Source: Protea cynaroides | Taxonomy: Eukaryota > Streptophyta > Magnoliopsida > Proteales > Proteaceae | Length of the DNA stretch: 64,000 nt | Reading direction: 5' to 3' | Assembly (NCBI GenBank): GCA_028583415.1 | Contig: CM053269.1 | Location: forward strand, 78,669,567 to 78,733,566 | In this document: piece after piece, positions 23,036 through 35,266 of the stretch | How the letters are laid out: the number at the start of each line of letters is the position of its first letter | Numbering within the stretch: position 1 is the stretch's first letter | Made by a program: the position numbers and the translations under genes | Notes under the pieces: model-generated | Seen by the model: the letters and a program-made list of their open reading frames with translations, nothing else | What the model was told of the DNA's origin: nothing | Database searches by the model: none

Positions 23036-24229
23036 GATCGCTACTCACCTGCAAACCAAAGTAAACCCCAAACCCTCTGCTACGTTTATTTTTTATCACT
23101 CATCACTGCTACTACACACATGGTATTCAGCTACCTCACTGATTGCACCTGTCACCTGAATGTGCATCCCCCAAATACCTCATAGCACCCCACTGTTAAA
23201 CCTGTTCAGTCATTACCCGGATTATCACCACCTATCGATCTCATCCTAAACCATCAACAGCCCAACTTGCTGCACTGATACTTACTGCAAATCACCATTA
23301 ATCCCTTACCTGTTAGCCCAAGCACAAGCCTACCCACTTACCCTCTTTCACACTCAACCACTGTCAGCCACACCACCATCACCGAATACCTATTCAGCAC
23401 TTCACTAGCAAACCCTACATGGCTAGGCTACCCGTGGGCCATAGCCGAACCCATCATCCCACTTACCCAATGACACCTACACAAGAATACCACCAATCCA
23501 CTTGGTTACCTCATGATCAAACCCACTCTCCAACAGTTCATATGATCAGCACCATCCGATTATCTCTCTGATCATCCTCCAAACATCATCTTAACCCTGA
23601 ACCGATTATCCAACCAAAACCGTGACATCTAGCCACCAAAACCCAGCAAACTACCTTGCTCACCCTCCATACCACCTGTCCTCTCTACCTAGCACTCCCT
23701 CATGCACAAACCAGAACCGATCAACACCCAATATCCCTTGCAAACTCTTGAAACCTTTATAACTAAATCATGACCCTTGATCTGGTTTGTTCTAATTTTG
23801 ATTACATGAGATTGCATATGGACCATCAGATCTGGAATTTTTAAGTGATCGTAATGGCTTTGATCTGGAATCTCTTATATGTGATGAATATGTCATGAAT
23901 GAGATTATATGTGATGAAATTGATCCCACATGTTGAAATTTTATGTGATGAAATTGATCCAAACATGAATGAAGTTTTAAAGTGATGATAATTGGTCCGA
24001 CCACATGCTTGGAAATTTTATGAGATTGATTATGACCATATGATTGAAATTTTAATGAATTAAATATGGCCTTTATGTTTAGAATTTTAATGAGTTGATG
24101 ATATCCATTGATTATGAAACTTTGATGAAAATTATGGCCATGATCTTGGAATTTTAAGTGATTTAATATTGGTCATTGATCTTGGAATTTTAAGTGATTT
24201 AATTTTGGCCATTGATCTTGGATGTTTTA

Positions 24230-24670
24230 ACGATCAAATCTGGACCATTGATTTTAGATGTTTTGATACTTGAATCTGAACCATTAGATATTGACCATGA
24301 GTGTTTTAGAAGAATCTAAACCATTAGATCTTGATCATAAGTGTCATAGAGGAATCTGAACCATTAGATCTTGATCATGAGTGTCTTAATGTAATCTAAA
24401 CCATTAGATCTTGATCATGAGTGTCTTTAAAGGAATCTAAACCATTAGATCTTGATCATGAGTGCCTTAAAAGAATCTAAACCATTAAATCTTGATCATA
24501 AGTATCTTAAAGGAATCTGAACCATTAGATCTTGATCATGAGTGTCTTAAAGGAATCTGAACGATTAGATCTTGGTCATGAGTGTCTTAGAGGAATATGA
24601 ACCATTTGATCTTGATCAAGAGTGTCTTAAAGGAATCAGAACGATTAGATTATTTTTAGATGTGATTGTA
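24230..24670. repeat. 40-bp minisatellite 1 in LTR G
   Basis: About ten degenerate tandem units of roughly 40 bp containing ACCATTAGATCTTGATCATG followed by AGTGTCTTAAAGGAATC. Confidence 0.9.
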
Positions 24671-25869
24671 AGCAATCTAAACGGTTGGATTACCATTAAG
24701 AGTGATTTAAACTGTTAAATTTTCAACATAAGTGTTTTGAGTGAATTTTAACCATTAGATCTTAGGGTGAACATGATAAATATGAAATCTAAGCCATTGA
24801 TTACCTAGGATGATCATCATAATTGATGTGGAGTTATCTAACCATTGATTTCCTAGTATGATCATGATTATATCCTGATGTGAGATCTAAGCCGTTGATC
24901 TTGGCTGTTTTGATGAAATCTGAGTCATTGATCTTAATGATAATATTTTGAAGAGATCAAACAGTTAGATTGAAGATTTGATCTTGATACATTATTGTAG
25001 AGATAAATTGATTCCAAACCATTAATCGATGATCTGATCTTGATACATTGAGAGATTCACATTAGACCTCAACCATAGATGTAGAGAATCCCATCTGACA
25101 CATTAAGACATACTTTGATTGAAAATAATACATGAGATGCTATGTGATGTTATCTTGATACTCACATATTTATTGTTATGCTTGTTTAAATGCTTCTTGC
25201 TATATTTAATCACATGTTTTCTTGCTATATCTGAGATGATATATGTTATTACTTGGCATGTTTGAATATTTTCATCTTTGGCAATAACTTACTTTCCGCT
25301 ATACCCTAGTCGAACTGTTATATCTGTATACCTAGCAGACATATTAGTTGTGGGGACGTGCATGTAGGCACCCACATTCACAGGAAGGGTAAAAATAAAA
25401 ATTGATAAAAATCTTAATCAAGAATCATGAAGCCTATCCCAACACTTCCAAATTAGGGCTTTAGGTCAAGGGTAGCTTTAAGACGATCCCTACACCTCAA
25501 TTCATTTTCCCTAGGGTACAGAGAACTCATTAGGTGTGATGTGAATCCAGTCATAGAGCATTTAGGTTCTACGCCTTGATCTTAAAAGAACACATAAATG
25601 AATTGAATCCACATTCGAACTACTCGGATCCTGATTCTTAGGGCAGCACCCTAGGATACATAGACAGTTTGGAGAGATTCCCAAACACGATTTTACACTC
25701 TAATCTTAAAAGAATACACCCAATGAATTTAATCTACTTCTGAACTACGTGGATCCTAATTCTTAGGGTAGCACCCTAAGATACGTAGGTAGTTTGGAGA
25801 AATTCTCATACACGGTTCCACACTTTGACCTTGAAAGCACACATTAGTGAATTAAATCATTCAAAATGC

Positions 25870-26360
25870 TCAAACCTTGTCAAGAGGGATAGATTCCCGA
25901 AGGCATACTCAGATGCTGTCTAGAGGGATAGATTCCCAAAAGACGTACTCGAACCTTGTCAAGAGGGATAGATTCCTGAAGGCATACTCAGATCCTGTCC
26001 AAAGGGATAGATTCTCGAAAGACATACTCAAATCTTGTCAAGAGGGATATATTTTCGAAGGCATACTCAAATCCTGTCCAGAGGGATAAATTCCCTAAAG
26101 ACGTACTCAAACCTTGTCAAGAGAGATAGATTCCCGAAGGTATACTCATATATTGTCCAGAGGGATATATTTTCAGAAGATATTCTCAAACCTTGTCAAG
26201 AGGGATAGATTCCCGAAGACATACTCAGATCCTGTCTAGAGGGATAGATTCACGAAGACATTCTCAAATCCCTCATAATCAGATCTTGTCCAGAGGGATA
26301 GATTCCTGAAAGACACACTCAAATCTTGTCTAGAGGGATGGATTCCCGAAGGCGTAACCA
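25870..26360. repeat. 40-bp minisatellite 2 in LTR G
   Basis: About twelve tandem units of roughly 40 bp with the core AGAGGGATAGATTCCCGAAG. Alternating variants (CCTTGTCAAG, then CCTGTCCAG) give a higher-order period near 80 bp. A 70-codon frame across it is repeat translation only. Confidence 0.92.
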
Positions 26361-26931
26361 CATTCTTAATTCCTTTAGGATATCTATATGTATCATCAAT
26401 CTCTCTATATCTATTCACAACTCATCCACAATGAACTATGTTGTACCTGATTTCTAAGACCTCTAGAATACATAGGTAACTTGGAGGACTCTTCAAGTAC
26501 GGTACCACATCTTAGTATCCTTAGGTCCTCCATATCCATATCCGTATCCTTATCCGTTATCCATATCCACTTCAATCCACATAGGCTATCTAGATTCAAT
26601 CTCAGTCATTCTTTAAGCATAAATCTTAACTTGAACAATTGAATCTAATAAAGCTTAAGCATAAATCATATATGTAAACTTTAATCATAATCCATTCGAA
26701 CTACGTTATGGACTTGATTTTCAGGATGGAATACGTAGGCAATTTGAGATGGACGTCTCAGATTCAGTCCATCATCGGACCATCTTCGGTTTGATTCACT
26801 GTATATTATTTTACTTATTTATTTATTTTGAGAATATGTTTGGTTGAACCTAGGTTAGAAGAATTTAGAAACTTGGCATAAGATCCCCCATGAGCCCTAG
26901 TTATCATCCGTTGACTATGAACAGTCAGAAT

Positions 26932-29247
26932 TGTAAGATCCGTATCAAACTAACCGGTCTTACCACCTTGTATCAGGTCTTCCTATCATGGTCGGGCCAA
27001 GTGGACCAAGTGCATGAAGAAACCACAAGACCAAGTATGAAATTAACCCAAAAACAGTCAATTATGAGCGTGTGGTCACATACCTAAATAGGTGTGATCG
27101 ACCACACCTCAAAATAATGTAACCATAGGAATTTAGGTCGTGTGGTCACATGTTTCAAAGGGTGTGGTCGACGGGTTCTGCGACCCCACCTCCGACCACA
27201 TGGATTCCAGACAAAACCGAGTTTAGAAAACCTTCCTAATCTGAAGGGGGTTCTTTCCTAAACTTAGTAGGCCTTATTATGGAGGGTTTTTCTCTATAAA
27301 TAGGACATCCCTTAGCCTCTTTCATCCTTTTAGAACTCAAACTGAAAGTGAGAAAGAGAAGAGAAGGAAGAGAAGAAGAATTGAAGAGGAAGACTAAGAA
27401 GGGAAAATTCAGAGAAGACCTCTGAATCTTCAACAAGTTTAAGGTATGGAACATTCCCCATGTCAATTGAGAGCCTAGAATAGTTCATGAAAGAGATAGG
27501 ATTTAAGTGAAAACCCAATCATCAATCCATGGACAAATTCCAAAAGAATCCATGGAAGAAATTTATGTGGATGTAAATTCTGTATAAAATACTAGTCTGA
27601 GTCATAGAACAATCATAGGAAGGACCATGATGATAAGCCAAGGAATCCAAACATAAAGAAATGGAGTTAAGAGTGAAAAATCGACCATCACACGTGTGGT
27701 CGCATGATGTGCGACCACATGAGACACACATATTCAACCACACACCCTCGAAAAGTTTCCAGGGAGGGTGTGGTCGCATGTGTGGCCGCAGGATATGCGA
27801 CCACACCTTGCGACCACATGCCCTGTAGTCGCAGAAACTGAGACCACAGGTGCTGCCACACCAGCGACTCCTTAGTTTCTGTTGGTTTAAACTGATGGAA
27901 ATAAATTCTAATTTAAAATCTATAAATTTGTTAGGTTTTCAAGGTCTAAGAGTGAATTACAAAGCTTGAACGAGGATCTACTATCAACCAAAGGTGAGGG
28001 AACAAGACCTAAATTAATTGACTAATAATAAACTATTTTTATTTATTGAGTCCAATGTCATAAATGATTCTATGCTTGTATGCTTGTAATCTGTATTTCA
28101 CACGTCATCCAATATTCCTGTTATTACTATTCATGCATATTTAATTCCGTTTATTTATAACATGATGATGATGATGATGCTAGGAATATGCATGTGAATG
28201 TATATGTGTGGTTAGTGTACTTAATGCGAATGGAGCATCAAGGGGAGGACGTGACACTTTGGTTCATTCTGATTACCAGACTCTAGCTCTATCTCTACTC
28301 AAGTCTTGTCCACTAACATCGTCATATCGCCATTACTTTAGCAGAACTATTACATCGTAGGGCATCAGGGGAGGTGGTCTCAGACCGTGTAATCTCTGAC
28401 TCTACTGGGAGGCCTTAGCTCTATCTCTATGGACGTATTGAGGGATGCTGGGGTGAGGCCTCAGATATACTGCTTGACATTAGGACTGGTTAGTTGCGAG
28501 CCCAGTTTGCAAGCCCTTTCCAATAGGGGCTTACGTGTTGGTATAGGTAGGGCATCAGGGGAAGTGTCATGTGGTGTTTGATCTCGGCACTTTAGCTCTA
28601 TCTCTATTCCATGATGGGTGCATGTGGGACGGCAATAGTGTTTGATCCATTGGACGGCTTCACACACTCGTGTATAGAGGTGCGGCAGCCACCAATCTTT
28701 TTTATTGCACATCGCAAACTTATGAACTAGACTAAAGATATGAATTGAATGCATGCATATGTTTATTGCATTGTTTTGTTTGCTCACTGAGCCATGATGT
28801 GTGCTCACCCTTTTGACGTCGAATATTTTTAGTTGATGATGCAGGTCCTACTGTAGAAGATTATGTGAATGCTCTAGTGTACGGACATATTGCGACGATG
28901 GATATGGAAGCTATGATGGAGTCGCATGATTCGTCGTGCGAGTGCAACTCATGCGTATTTGATTAGATATATTTGTTGGAATATTCAGAAGATGTAATTG
29001 ATTAAATTATTTTATCTTATGTCTTTAGTTATTTGAGATAATTGGATACTTTATTTATGATATCACTGTTAGATACTCGGTTCATTAATATTAAAGACTT
29101 CCACTATTGTTTATTTACTCTGATTATGGTTGTGGATGTGTATGGTTTAAGCAAAAAGGACACAGCCTATTCGAGATCATGGTTGAACCGTTGGATCATA
29201 GACGGTTCATCACACCATTCTAGTTGGTGCAGAATCGGGGTGTGACA
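26932..29247 (+). mobile_element. Solo LTR A4 of the Tekay-like gypsy family, inside LTR G
   Basis: A 2316-bp TGTAAGATCC..GGGTGTGACA unit closely related to A3 (GTGTGGTCG repeats, CTATAAATAGGACATCCC near 27295, leader donor TTTAAG|GTATGG). The flanks AGAAT and AAAAC do not match well, so the target duplication is eroded or lost. The LTR follows A3 almost throughout, which supports its ends. Confidence 0.88.
28845..28966 (+). CDS. LTR terminal mini-exon frame, copy A4
   Basis: 122 nt after ATGCAG, ending SSCECNSCVFD TAG. It is nearly identical to A3 but with synonymous changes in the Asn, Val and Thr codons. Confidence 0.45.
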
Positions 29248-29628
29248 AAAACAATATAGTCAAAGGAAAATAGAATCATATAGGAGGTCGATTTTCAGAT
29301 CGGGTAGCTTTAGGTACCTAACACCTTCCCAAACTGTACCTTGGATGCTTACCCGTTCTCTGATAGGTCAAAGTAGATATTTTGGGTCATGAGTTAATAG
29401 AAGTCTTATCTTATGATGAGACTACCTTTTAGGTCCTCGACCTTAATTTAGGTAGCAACTCTAAATCTTTACCGTCCATCAATATGGGTGGACAAGATCA
29501 GAGGTGAAAGTCGATGATCTGCACTTTATTAAGAAATTACCTTTGTCCTTACAAGTATGCCTTTAAGTCAAGTACACCCCAAACCTTTCAAACAATTTCA
29601 AAGACACCCACTCCATTAGTAATTTCCA

Positions 29629-29764
29629 TTAACTAACGTCAAAACTAAAAGTTGGAATTTAAATACCTAAAATACCCTCTTGCGTTGACTAAATTTCTTC
29701 TGTTTTGTAGTCTGATTAATTTTTATGTTGCAGGTTTCATGGAGAAGACAATCCTCACTGATTT
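29629..29764 (+). repeat. Left terminal inverted repeat of the Pack-MULE-like element
   Basis: Pairs with 30984-31115 in inverted orientation; the best-conserved inner part is 29700-29760. Confidence 0.8.
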
Positions 29765-30474
29765 TGGTGTTCATAATAATGTGCGATCTCAGACAATTAG
29801 CCAATTAAGGAAATTAATCAAAATCCAATAGCAGATTCAACACACAGACAAAAGAAAAAAAAAACCATTATCACTGCTTCACCATTCACAGAAAAAGAAG
29901 AAAATGAAAGAGGATTTAGGATCTCCATCAAGGCTTCTTCCCCAACTCTTGCAAATATGCCCCAAGTTTTTTATTTGTCCTGCGGCGGAGATAGCAAAAC
30001 AATCTAAATGGCTTCGATTTTGAAACCCCCTCCTCCAATGTACATGAAGAGTCCAAGATTCTTCCCTAGGTCTGATTAATTTCTGGAGCAAATTCATCTT
30101 ATTCTACAACCAGCTTCACTCTTTGTCAACAATCTTCTCAATTTTATATCCTAACACCTTCGTTTCTTTGATTTTCCTATCTTCTGGAAATTTTCCCTTT
30201 CACATTGTTATCTGGAGTTTTGGTTCCTGATTGTGAGATCAATTTGTTTTTTCTGTGATTGTAGTCTTTTATATGTTCTTTTGCAATTTCTTGTTTCCTT
30301 ATTTTGTATTTTTATCAGTTTGCCATTTTGTTTCTTTATTTCTATTTTGGTTACTGGTGTTCTTTTGCAATGTCCATTGTTTTGGTTCAGCGATGGGATT
30401 ATCCCTCTGTTTCAAGAGGAGGACAAAACAAAAGAGTTTTTTGAGCCTCTAGGTTTTAACATACATCATATTCC

Positions 30475-30695
30475 CACTCAATGATGCCCAAACCACCGCA
30501 AGTTGAGGGTTTGTCTATTTGCAGGCATCTAACAGAGTTAAAAGACCTGCAACATTGCTATGAACATAGGAGCTAGGGTTCTCCATGGCGTACCTTACAC
30601 TAGCGTGAGCTGCGAGATGCATAACATGAGTGAAAACTACAACATCGAAGAGCTTTGCAAGGGAACGAGCGTCATTGAGATATCCTCACCATGCA
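30475..30695 (-). pseudogene. Captured fragment of UDP-glucuronate 4-epimerase
   Basis: The minus-strand translation reads about 70 residues of the plant GAE family: ARSLAKLFDVV, FTHVMHLAAHASVRYAMENP, SSYVHSNVAGLL and, after one in-frame TAG, NPQLAVVWAS. In this family the segment belongs to the NAD-binding half of a Golgi short-chain dehydrogenase that converts UDP-glucuronate to UDP-galacturonate for pectin. HLAAQAGVRYA is the usual form, so Gln-to-His and Gly-to-Ser changes are present. A frameshift near 30680 and the stop show it is not functional. Plant GAE proteins are over 400 residues. Confidence 0.85.
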
Positions 30696-30983
30696 GAAGC
30701 AAATCCACCTCTTTTTCTGTCTGAGTTTCATCTAAAAGATGGTGTCAATTTTATGGAGAATCTAAGGTCAGATTTGGAGAAAGCGATGAGTTATGATTAA
30801 AGCGATGGTGAGTCTTCTCTGCAATGTCATGATCAGTTTAGGCGATTTTCGTTTGAGTTCTAGTGATTTGATTTTCCTTTGAGTTCCTTTGTTCAATTCT
30901 TCTATTCATTTTGTATATTGAAAACTCGATTTTATCACAGCCATAGAGTAAGACAACCTCACGCCCTTCTTGTAAAGAGAGGT

Positions 30984-31115
30984 GATTAGTGAGGATCGTC
31001 TTCTCCATGAAATCTGCATCATAAAAATTAATCAGACTGCAAAAATAGAAGAAATTCAGTCGATCCATAAGGGTATTTTAGGTATTAAAATTTCAAATTT
31101 TTTTTTTGTTAACAT
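30984..31115 (-). repeat. Right terminal inverted repeat of the Pack-MULE-like element
   Basis: Inverted copy of 29629-29764, ending in a T run (31100-31109) and GTTAAC. Confidence 0.8.
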
Positions 31116-31199
31116 GCTCCAACCTATTTCTTAACACCCATAATACTGACACTGAAGCCCGAACCCATAACAGGAAATTAAACAAACAATGGGAAACCC

Positions 31200-31638
31200 A
31201 ACACGATGGCAAAAATGGCATACTGATAGATGTTTGTGTCTTCAAGTAGACTGAGCATCATCGTCGCCCTAGCTATGCTAGTTTTCATAGTTAGTTTTAT
31301 TTTTGATTTTGTCATTTGGTTTGTATACTTAGTTTTATTTCCGATTTTGTCGTTTGGTTTGTATACTGGTTGTGATGTGAACAAAGGAGTTATTATCATT
31401 ATATTTTGAATGATGGTAAAACTTGGATACTACTTACATTACATAAGACATTCTTAGTTCATTTTAATACGAATTCTGCTATTATTATTTATACACTCTG
31501 ATTTTTATGTTGATATGCATTTGGGATTTGGTGGTTGGTTTGATGAGCACGATTTTTCATGGTCCTGGCGTTGGACAGAGTCACCTCATAAGCAACTCAG
31601 CAGCATCTCCGGTCCGCACAAAAATTAGGGTGTGACAG
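31200..31638 (+). repeat. Fragment of a gypsy LTR 3' end (F)
   Basis: Ends GGGTGTGACA at 31638 like the other LTRs. It contains the shared CTTAGTTCATT and CTGCTATTATT stretch (about 31450-31490). A remnant of the terminal mini-exon ends CVFK TAG near 31245. It is left-truncated and not followed by a primer site. A 36-bp direct duplication (TTTGTCATTTGGTTTGTATAC and a variant) lies at 31291-31365. Confidence 0.6.
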
Positions 31639-32297
31639 TACATGTCCAACTCGACACTTGTCATCTGGGACCATCTCCCCCAGGGAGTTGTAGATATAAT
31701 GGGAGTTGGAGACTCCTACCTCTTTATGACTCCTTGAGAGCCTTAGTATACCTTTATGCAAACTCCCTAACCTCAGAAAAACCTTAAAATGTTCTAACAC
31801 GTTCTAAGAAAGGGAGTGGGAGATCTATAATGGAGGGAGAGCAAAAGAAAAGATGATGAAGTGCTACCAATGTTCATCTCCAACTGCTCACACCATCGTT
31901 AGATACCAAACAGGTACGAGTATAACTTTATTCTTACCTTAGCAGTTAGGTCAACCTGACCAAGGATGAAGCATCCATGAAGGGCGGCATAGAGGGAACC
32001 TTCGGTGACCATTGTTTACTGTTTTTTAGGGCAGTCACCATTGGACAATTCGATGGCAACCAGAACAATGCATTCGATACACGAAACATTATCGGATGTG
32101 AAACCTAGGAAAGAGATACATTATGAACACGGATGGGAACCCTAGATGTAACCAGACTTAGGAAAACCAGGATGTACGACTAACAATGAAAGGTGATCAG
32201 TGGATTCCAATGAAGAACTTAGTCAGAGGATCACCGGCTACCTAACCCGAGCATCCGTCTAAAGCAGCAGAGCAGATAGAAACCCTCGGGAACTAAG
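31639..32297. other. Unassigned DNA
   Basis: No frame, terminal repeat or known motif recognised. It may contain the unrecognised 5' part of LTR C. Confidence 0.4.
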
Positions 32298-32777
32298 AAT
32301 GTAAATGGATGGCAAAAAATCCTAATCCAATTCAAATTCGCAACCATTTAGGGGAATCCGAATTCGAACATTGAGATTCAGATTCGAATTCGGATATCAG
32401 TAAAATGGTCAGGATTTTACCCATTTCGTTTATCCTAGTGTTAAGACACATAAAACCTTAGGTTTTAAAGTGTTAAGATGCATATAGCCTTAATGTTTAT
32501 ATAGACTATTTAAGGTTTCTTCTCTTATTTTCTTATGGTAGGCTATATATTTGTTTTAAACTAAGGTTTTTTTTTCATTTTCCATACAAATTGTATTCTA
32601 ATTCCATTTTTCAGATTCGAATAGGATTGTAATCAGACATTCAATTAAATTTTAAATTCATAATTGGATTTGGTTATTGATCCCTCAGATTTCGGATCGG
32701 ATTCGAATAAGGTAGTTGGTAAACAGATTCAGATTCAGATAATGATGTATCTGATTTGAATTCGATCCATTTACATT
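32298..32777. mobile_element. MITE with perfect 13-bp terminal inverted repeats
   Basis: AATGTAAATGGAT at 32298-32310 and its exact complement at 32765-32777 enclose 480 bp rich in GATTCGAATTCGGAT-like words. There is no coding capacity. The flanks do not give a clear duplication. Similar ATGTAAA(T/C)GGAT termini are common in plant hAT-type MITEs, from memory. Confidence 0.7.
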
Positions 32778-33129
32778 CTGATAGGGAACCAACTGGTCAA
32801 AGATCCGATTGCATATCTGTTGTGACCAGAATTGCAGCCAGTGAACCCCGAGAGGCTTTGAAGGTGACCGACCACTAGACTGGTCACATGTCTGATGCGT
32901 TGGATTTGCAGTCGGTTGATGATTGAGAAGCCTAAACTAATCTAGATTAGGGACTGGCTGCTAATAGTAGCCAAGACCCTTGCAATCGGGCAAGACCAGA
33001 GAAGGAGGAACGAGGCCGACTTAACCCTGGGCCGTCCACCTCCCTTCTTGACCAAGGACAATACCTAGGAGAGCAAAGCAACGATAAAACCGTTTGAAAC
33101 CAAACTAAATGATAATGACCAGAACTCTT
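32778..33129. other. Unassigned DNA, possibly 5' part of LTR C
   Basis: No recognisable gene. By alignment of length with the other LTRs it should lie within LTR C, but I see no decisive motif. Confidence 0.4.
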
Positions 33130-33603
33130 TTACATGTGACAACGTGAGCGTGCAAGGGAAGTCCTTTAACATTCAAAGGGCAAGTAGTTTTCACCTACCA
33201 GGTGAGGGGTATATTCTGAATTTATTTTACGGAGTATTTCTAATGAACCCTACATGTCTGTGTTGCATCTTGTATGATAACATGCCATCCAATAAATGTG
33301 ATATCTGTTTATGCATATGCATTATATACTACTATTGATGTTTGGCTACAAGATATCTAGTTATGCCAAGTGGTAACGCATGACTGAGTTGAGGGGATCG
33401 TGGGTATTATGTGGCCACTGCTTTGCATCTCCTATATCCTAGTGGGGGGACATATCCAAGAAGGGGAGCGTTGGATGGTCCAAGGGGAGAATTGGACAGA
33501 TCTCTATTGGGGTACGATTATAGTAGCATTGATTGACATGTTAGGATTGGTTAGTGACAGATCCCTATGTTCTGCAACCCTAGCCAATAGGGGGTTAGGT
33601 ACT
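33130..33603 (+). repeat. LTR C, left visible part
   Basis: Shares the family order of CAGGTGAGG, AACATGCCATCCAATA, TGCATAT and TGACATGTTAGGATTGGTTAG, then GCCAATAGGGG. It breaks off at the insertion of LTR D, and its continuation is at 63205. The 5' end is unresolved, somewhere between about 31640 and 33130. Confidence 0.75.
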
Positions 33604-33911
33604 TGTAAGACCTGCACCCGAAATCCCCTACTGACCTGGATTTCTTCTATGCTAGGTCTTCCCAACCCAATAGCTGACTCACTTGGAGCTAAACCAATGG
33701 ATGTGACCAGATGAGAGGTAAGAACATCGACCCATACCTTCATGATTATAGCCTAGGTGGGCCCATCGTGCATCCCAGTGCATGGGGCTCAGGAAACTAA
33801 AGATGCGGTTGTATTTTAGCCCTGTCGATGACACAACTAACAGATGAGCCAACCGGCTCCCTGTCGCCAACTTGGCAAATAAAAGCACTATCAATCTCTC
33901 TCCTCATTTTG

Positions 33912-33919
33912 TATAAATA
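33912..33919 (+). promoter_or_regulatory. TATA box of LTR D
   Basis: TATAAATA followed by GGAGAC, about 310 bases from the LTR start, the same relative place as in A1. Confidence 0.6.
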
Positions 33920-35266
33920 GGAGACTAAACCCTCATTAATCCTTTTAGACATTTGAGGGTTTGGTGTGAGAGCTTGATAGGACAACTGTGAGGTTTTGGT
34001 GAAAGCTTGAAGCTCAAGGCTTGGAGCTCTCATTCCCTCCAAGTACGTTCCCCAACTTCTTCTCCTTACTTATGTGGCAATGTCAACCTTGTTGGTGGTG
34101 GTTGGCTACCATTAATGGAGGCCACCAAACCCTAGACATTTGGTTAGGTCACTCACATCTCCAATGGAGGTGTTAATAAACTTTAATAACACTACAAAAG
34201 GTGGGAAATGTGTTTTCTGCCATTCATTTGTGTATGGAAGATGTTGGGGAAGCAAACTCCCTAAATTACACTTCTTCTTCCCCGCTGAGTCTGGTTTCTC
34301 ATACTCAACTGGCGGACCCGAGCTAACAAATAAGGCATAACCTTGCCCCTGGCTCCAGTATTTAACCAAAAATGGTCTGGTTGGCGGATGGAGCCGATAG
34401 GGCTTTCATCCACCGCTTGACCCCATACTTAGATGCTTTATTGGTTGAGCTCAACCGGTGGTACATACTGCCTGATAGCATCCATTGGCTTAACTCATGG
34501 GGCTGCTTGGCCTTGAGGGGCCAGGTTAGGCCTTTATGTAAGGAGAGGGAGGCTCACTAAGCCGACGGATTGATTCACAAACTTGGTTAGCAGGCTCACT
34601 CACAAGAGGCCTTAAGGCTTAGCCGGGGGATACAACCGGCAGCACCTACCGCCAGGGCTCTCGTCCACTACCTCTATTGCTAATGGCCTATTAACTAATC
34701 TAAGCCTACGGGAACCAACTGTGGGGTTCCCAGGTTGCCTTGGGACCCGCATTGGGATATTTAGAATATATCCAAATTGGATTAAAAGATATCTAACACA
34801 TGTAATAAAACTTATGGACATAAATAGGTAAATTGACACAGGTAGTTGACGAAGCTATTGTCGGCTTCTAGGTTCTGTAACACTCTTGATGCCTACAAGT
34901 GAGGGGTTGGGTCCTTAGAAGTTGGACATAATTGTATGTCTATGAATGATGTGAATTTATTAACATGCCATCCTTGTATATGATTATCTAACCATGCCTT
35001 TGCATACAATATAACTATTTATGTTAATGATGGATGAATATGTGTATTTATGTCTGTATGACATGTGGGCACCGAAGAGACCAGTGACGTATGGTCACAC
35101 AAACCCTGCTTTACATGCTAGCATCCTAGTACGGACACGGTGGCCCAAAGGGCTGGGGACTGGGGGTCTCTGCTGCGGTGCAGCCCTCTTTATTTAATGA
35201 CATGCATATTCTAGAATTAAGTGGTTGCATTTCCCATGATTCTAAACATTTTCCAATAGAGGGTTA

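Larger units (their letters stand above)
21569..29553 (+). mobile_element. Giant solo LTR G of Ogre/Tat type (about 5.7 kb), interrupted by LTR A4
   Basis: Starts TGTAAGCACCCC and ends ..CCTTACA, flanked by a perfect AGTAT duplication (21564-21568 and 29554-29558). Without A4 it is about 5.67 kb, a length known for Ogre-like LTRs. Near the 3' end it has TACCTAACACCTTCCC (about 29315) and TAGGTAGCAACTC (about 29450). These resemble the CCTAACACCTTCCC and TAGGTGGCGACTC words I know from plant Tat/Ogre LTRs. It contains a purine tract, a CCA-rich stretch and two 40-bp minisatellites. No coding domain is present. Confidence 0.78.
29629..31115. mobile_element. TIR element carrying a captured gene fragment (Pack-MULE-like)
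   Basis: Imperfect terminal inverted repeats of about 135 bp bound a 1.5-kb AT-rich segment. The left repeat spans about 29629-29764 and the right 30984-31115. The core TTTCATGGAGAAGAC is shared, as are AGTCTGATTAATTTTTATG and AATACCTAAAATACCC. Long TIRs plus host gene sequence without transposase is the Pack-MULE pattern. The superfamily is inference because the 9-bp duplication expected of Mutator elements could not be recognised. Confidence 0.75.

Noticed and set aside
25870..26360. Regular 40-bp repeats that look at first like a CRISPR array
   Set aside because: The units are contiguous degenerate copies with no unique spacers, in plant nuclear DNA inside an LTR.
29879..30097. 72-codon minus-strand frame inside the Pack-MULE-like element
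   Set aside because: No family recognised; kept only as a possible captured fragment in the findings.
33400..33714. 104-codon frame across the LTR C/LTR D junction
   Set aside because: It spans an insertion boundary (33603/33604), so it cannot be an ancestral gene.
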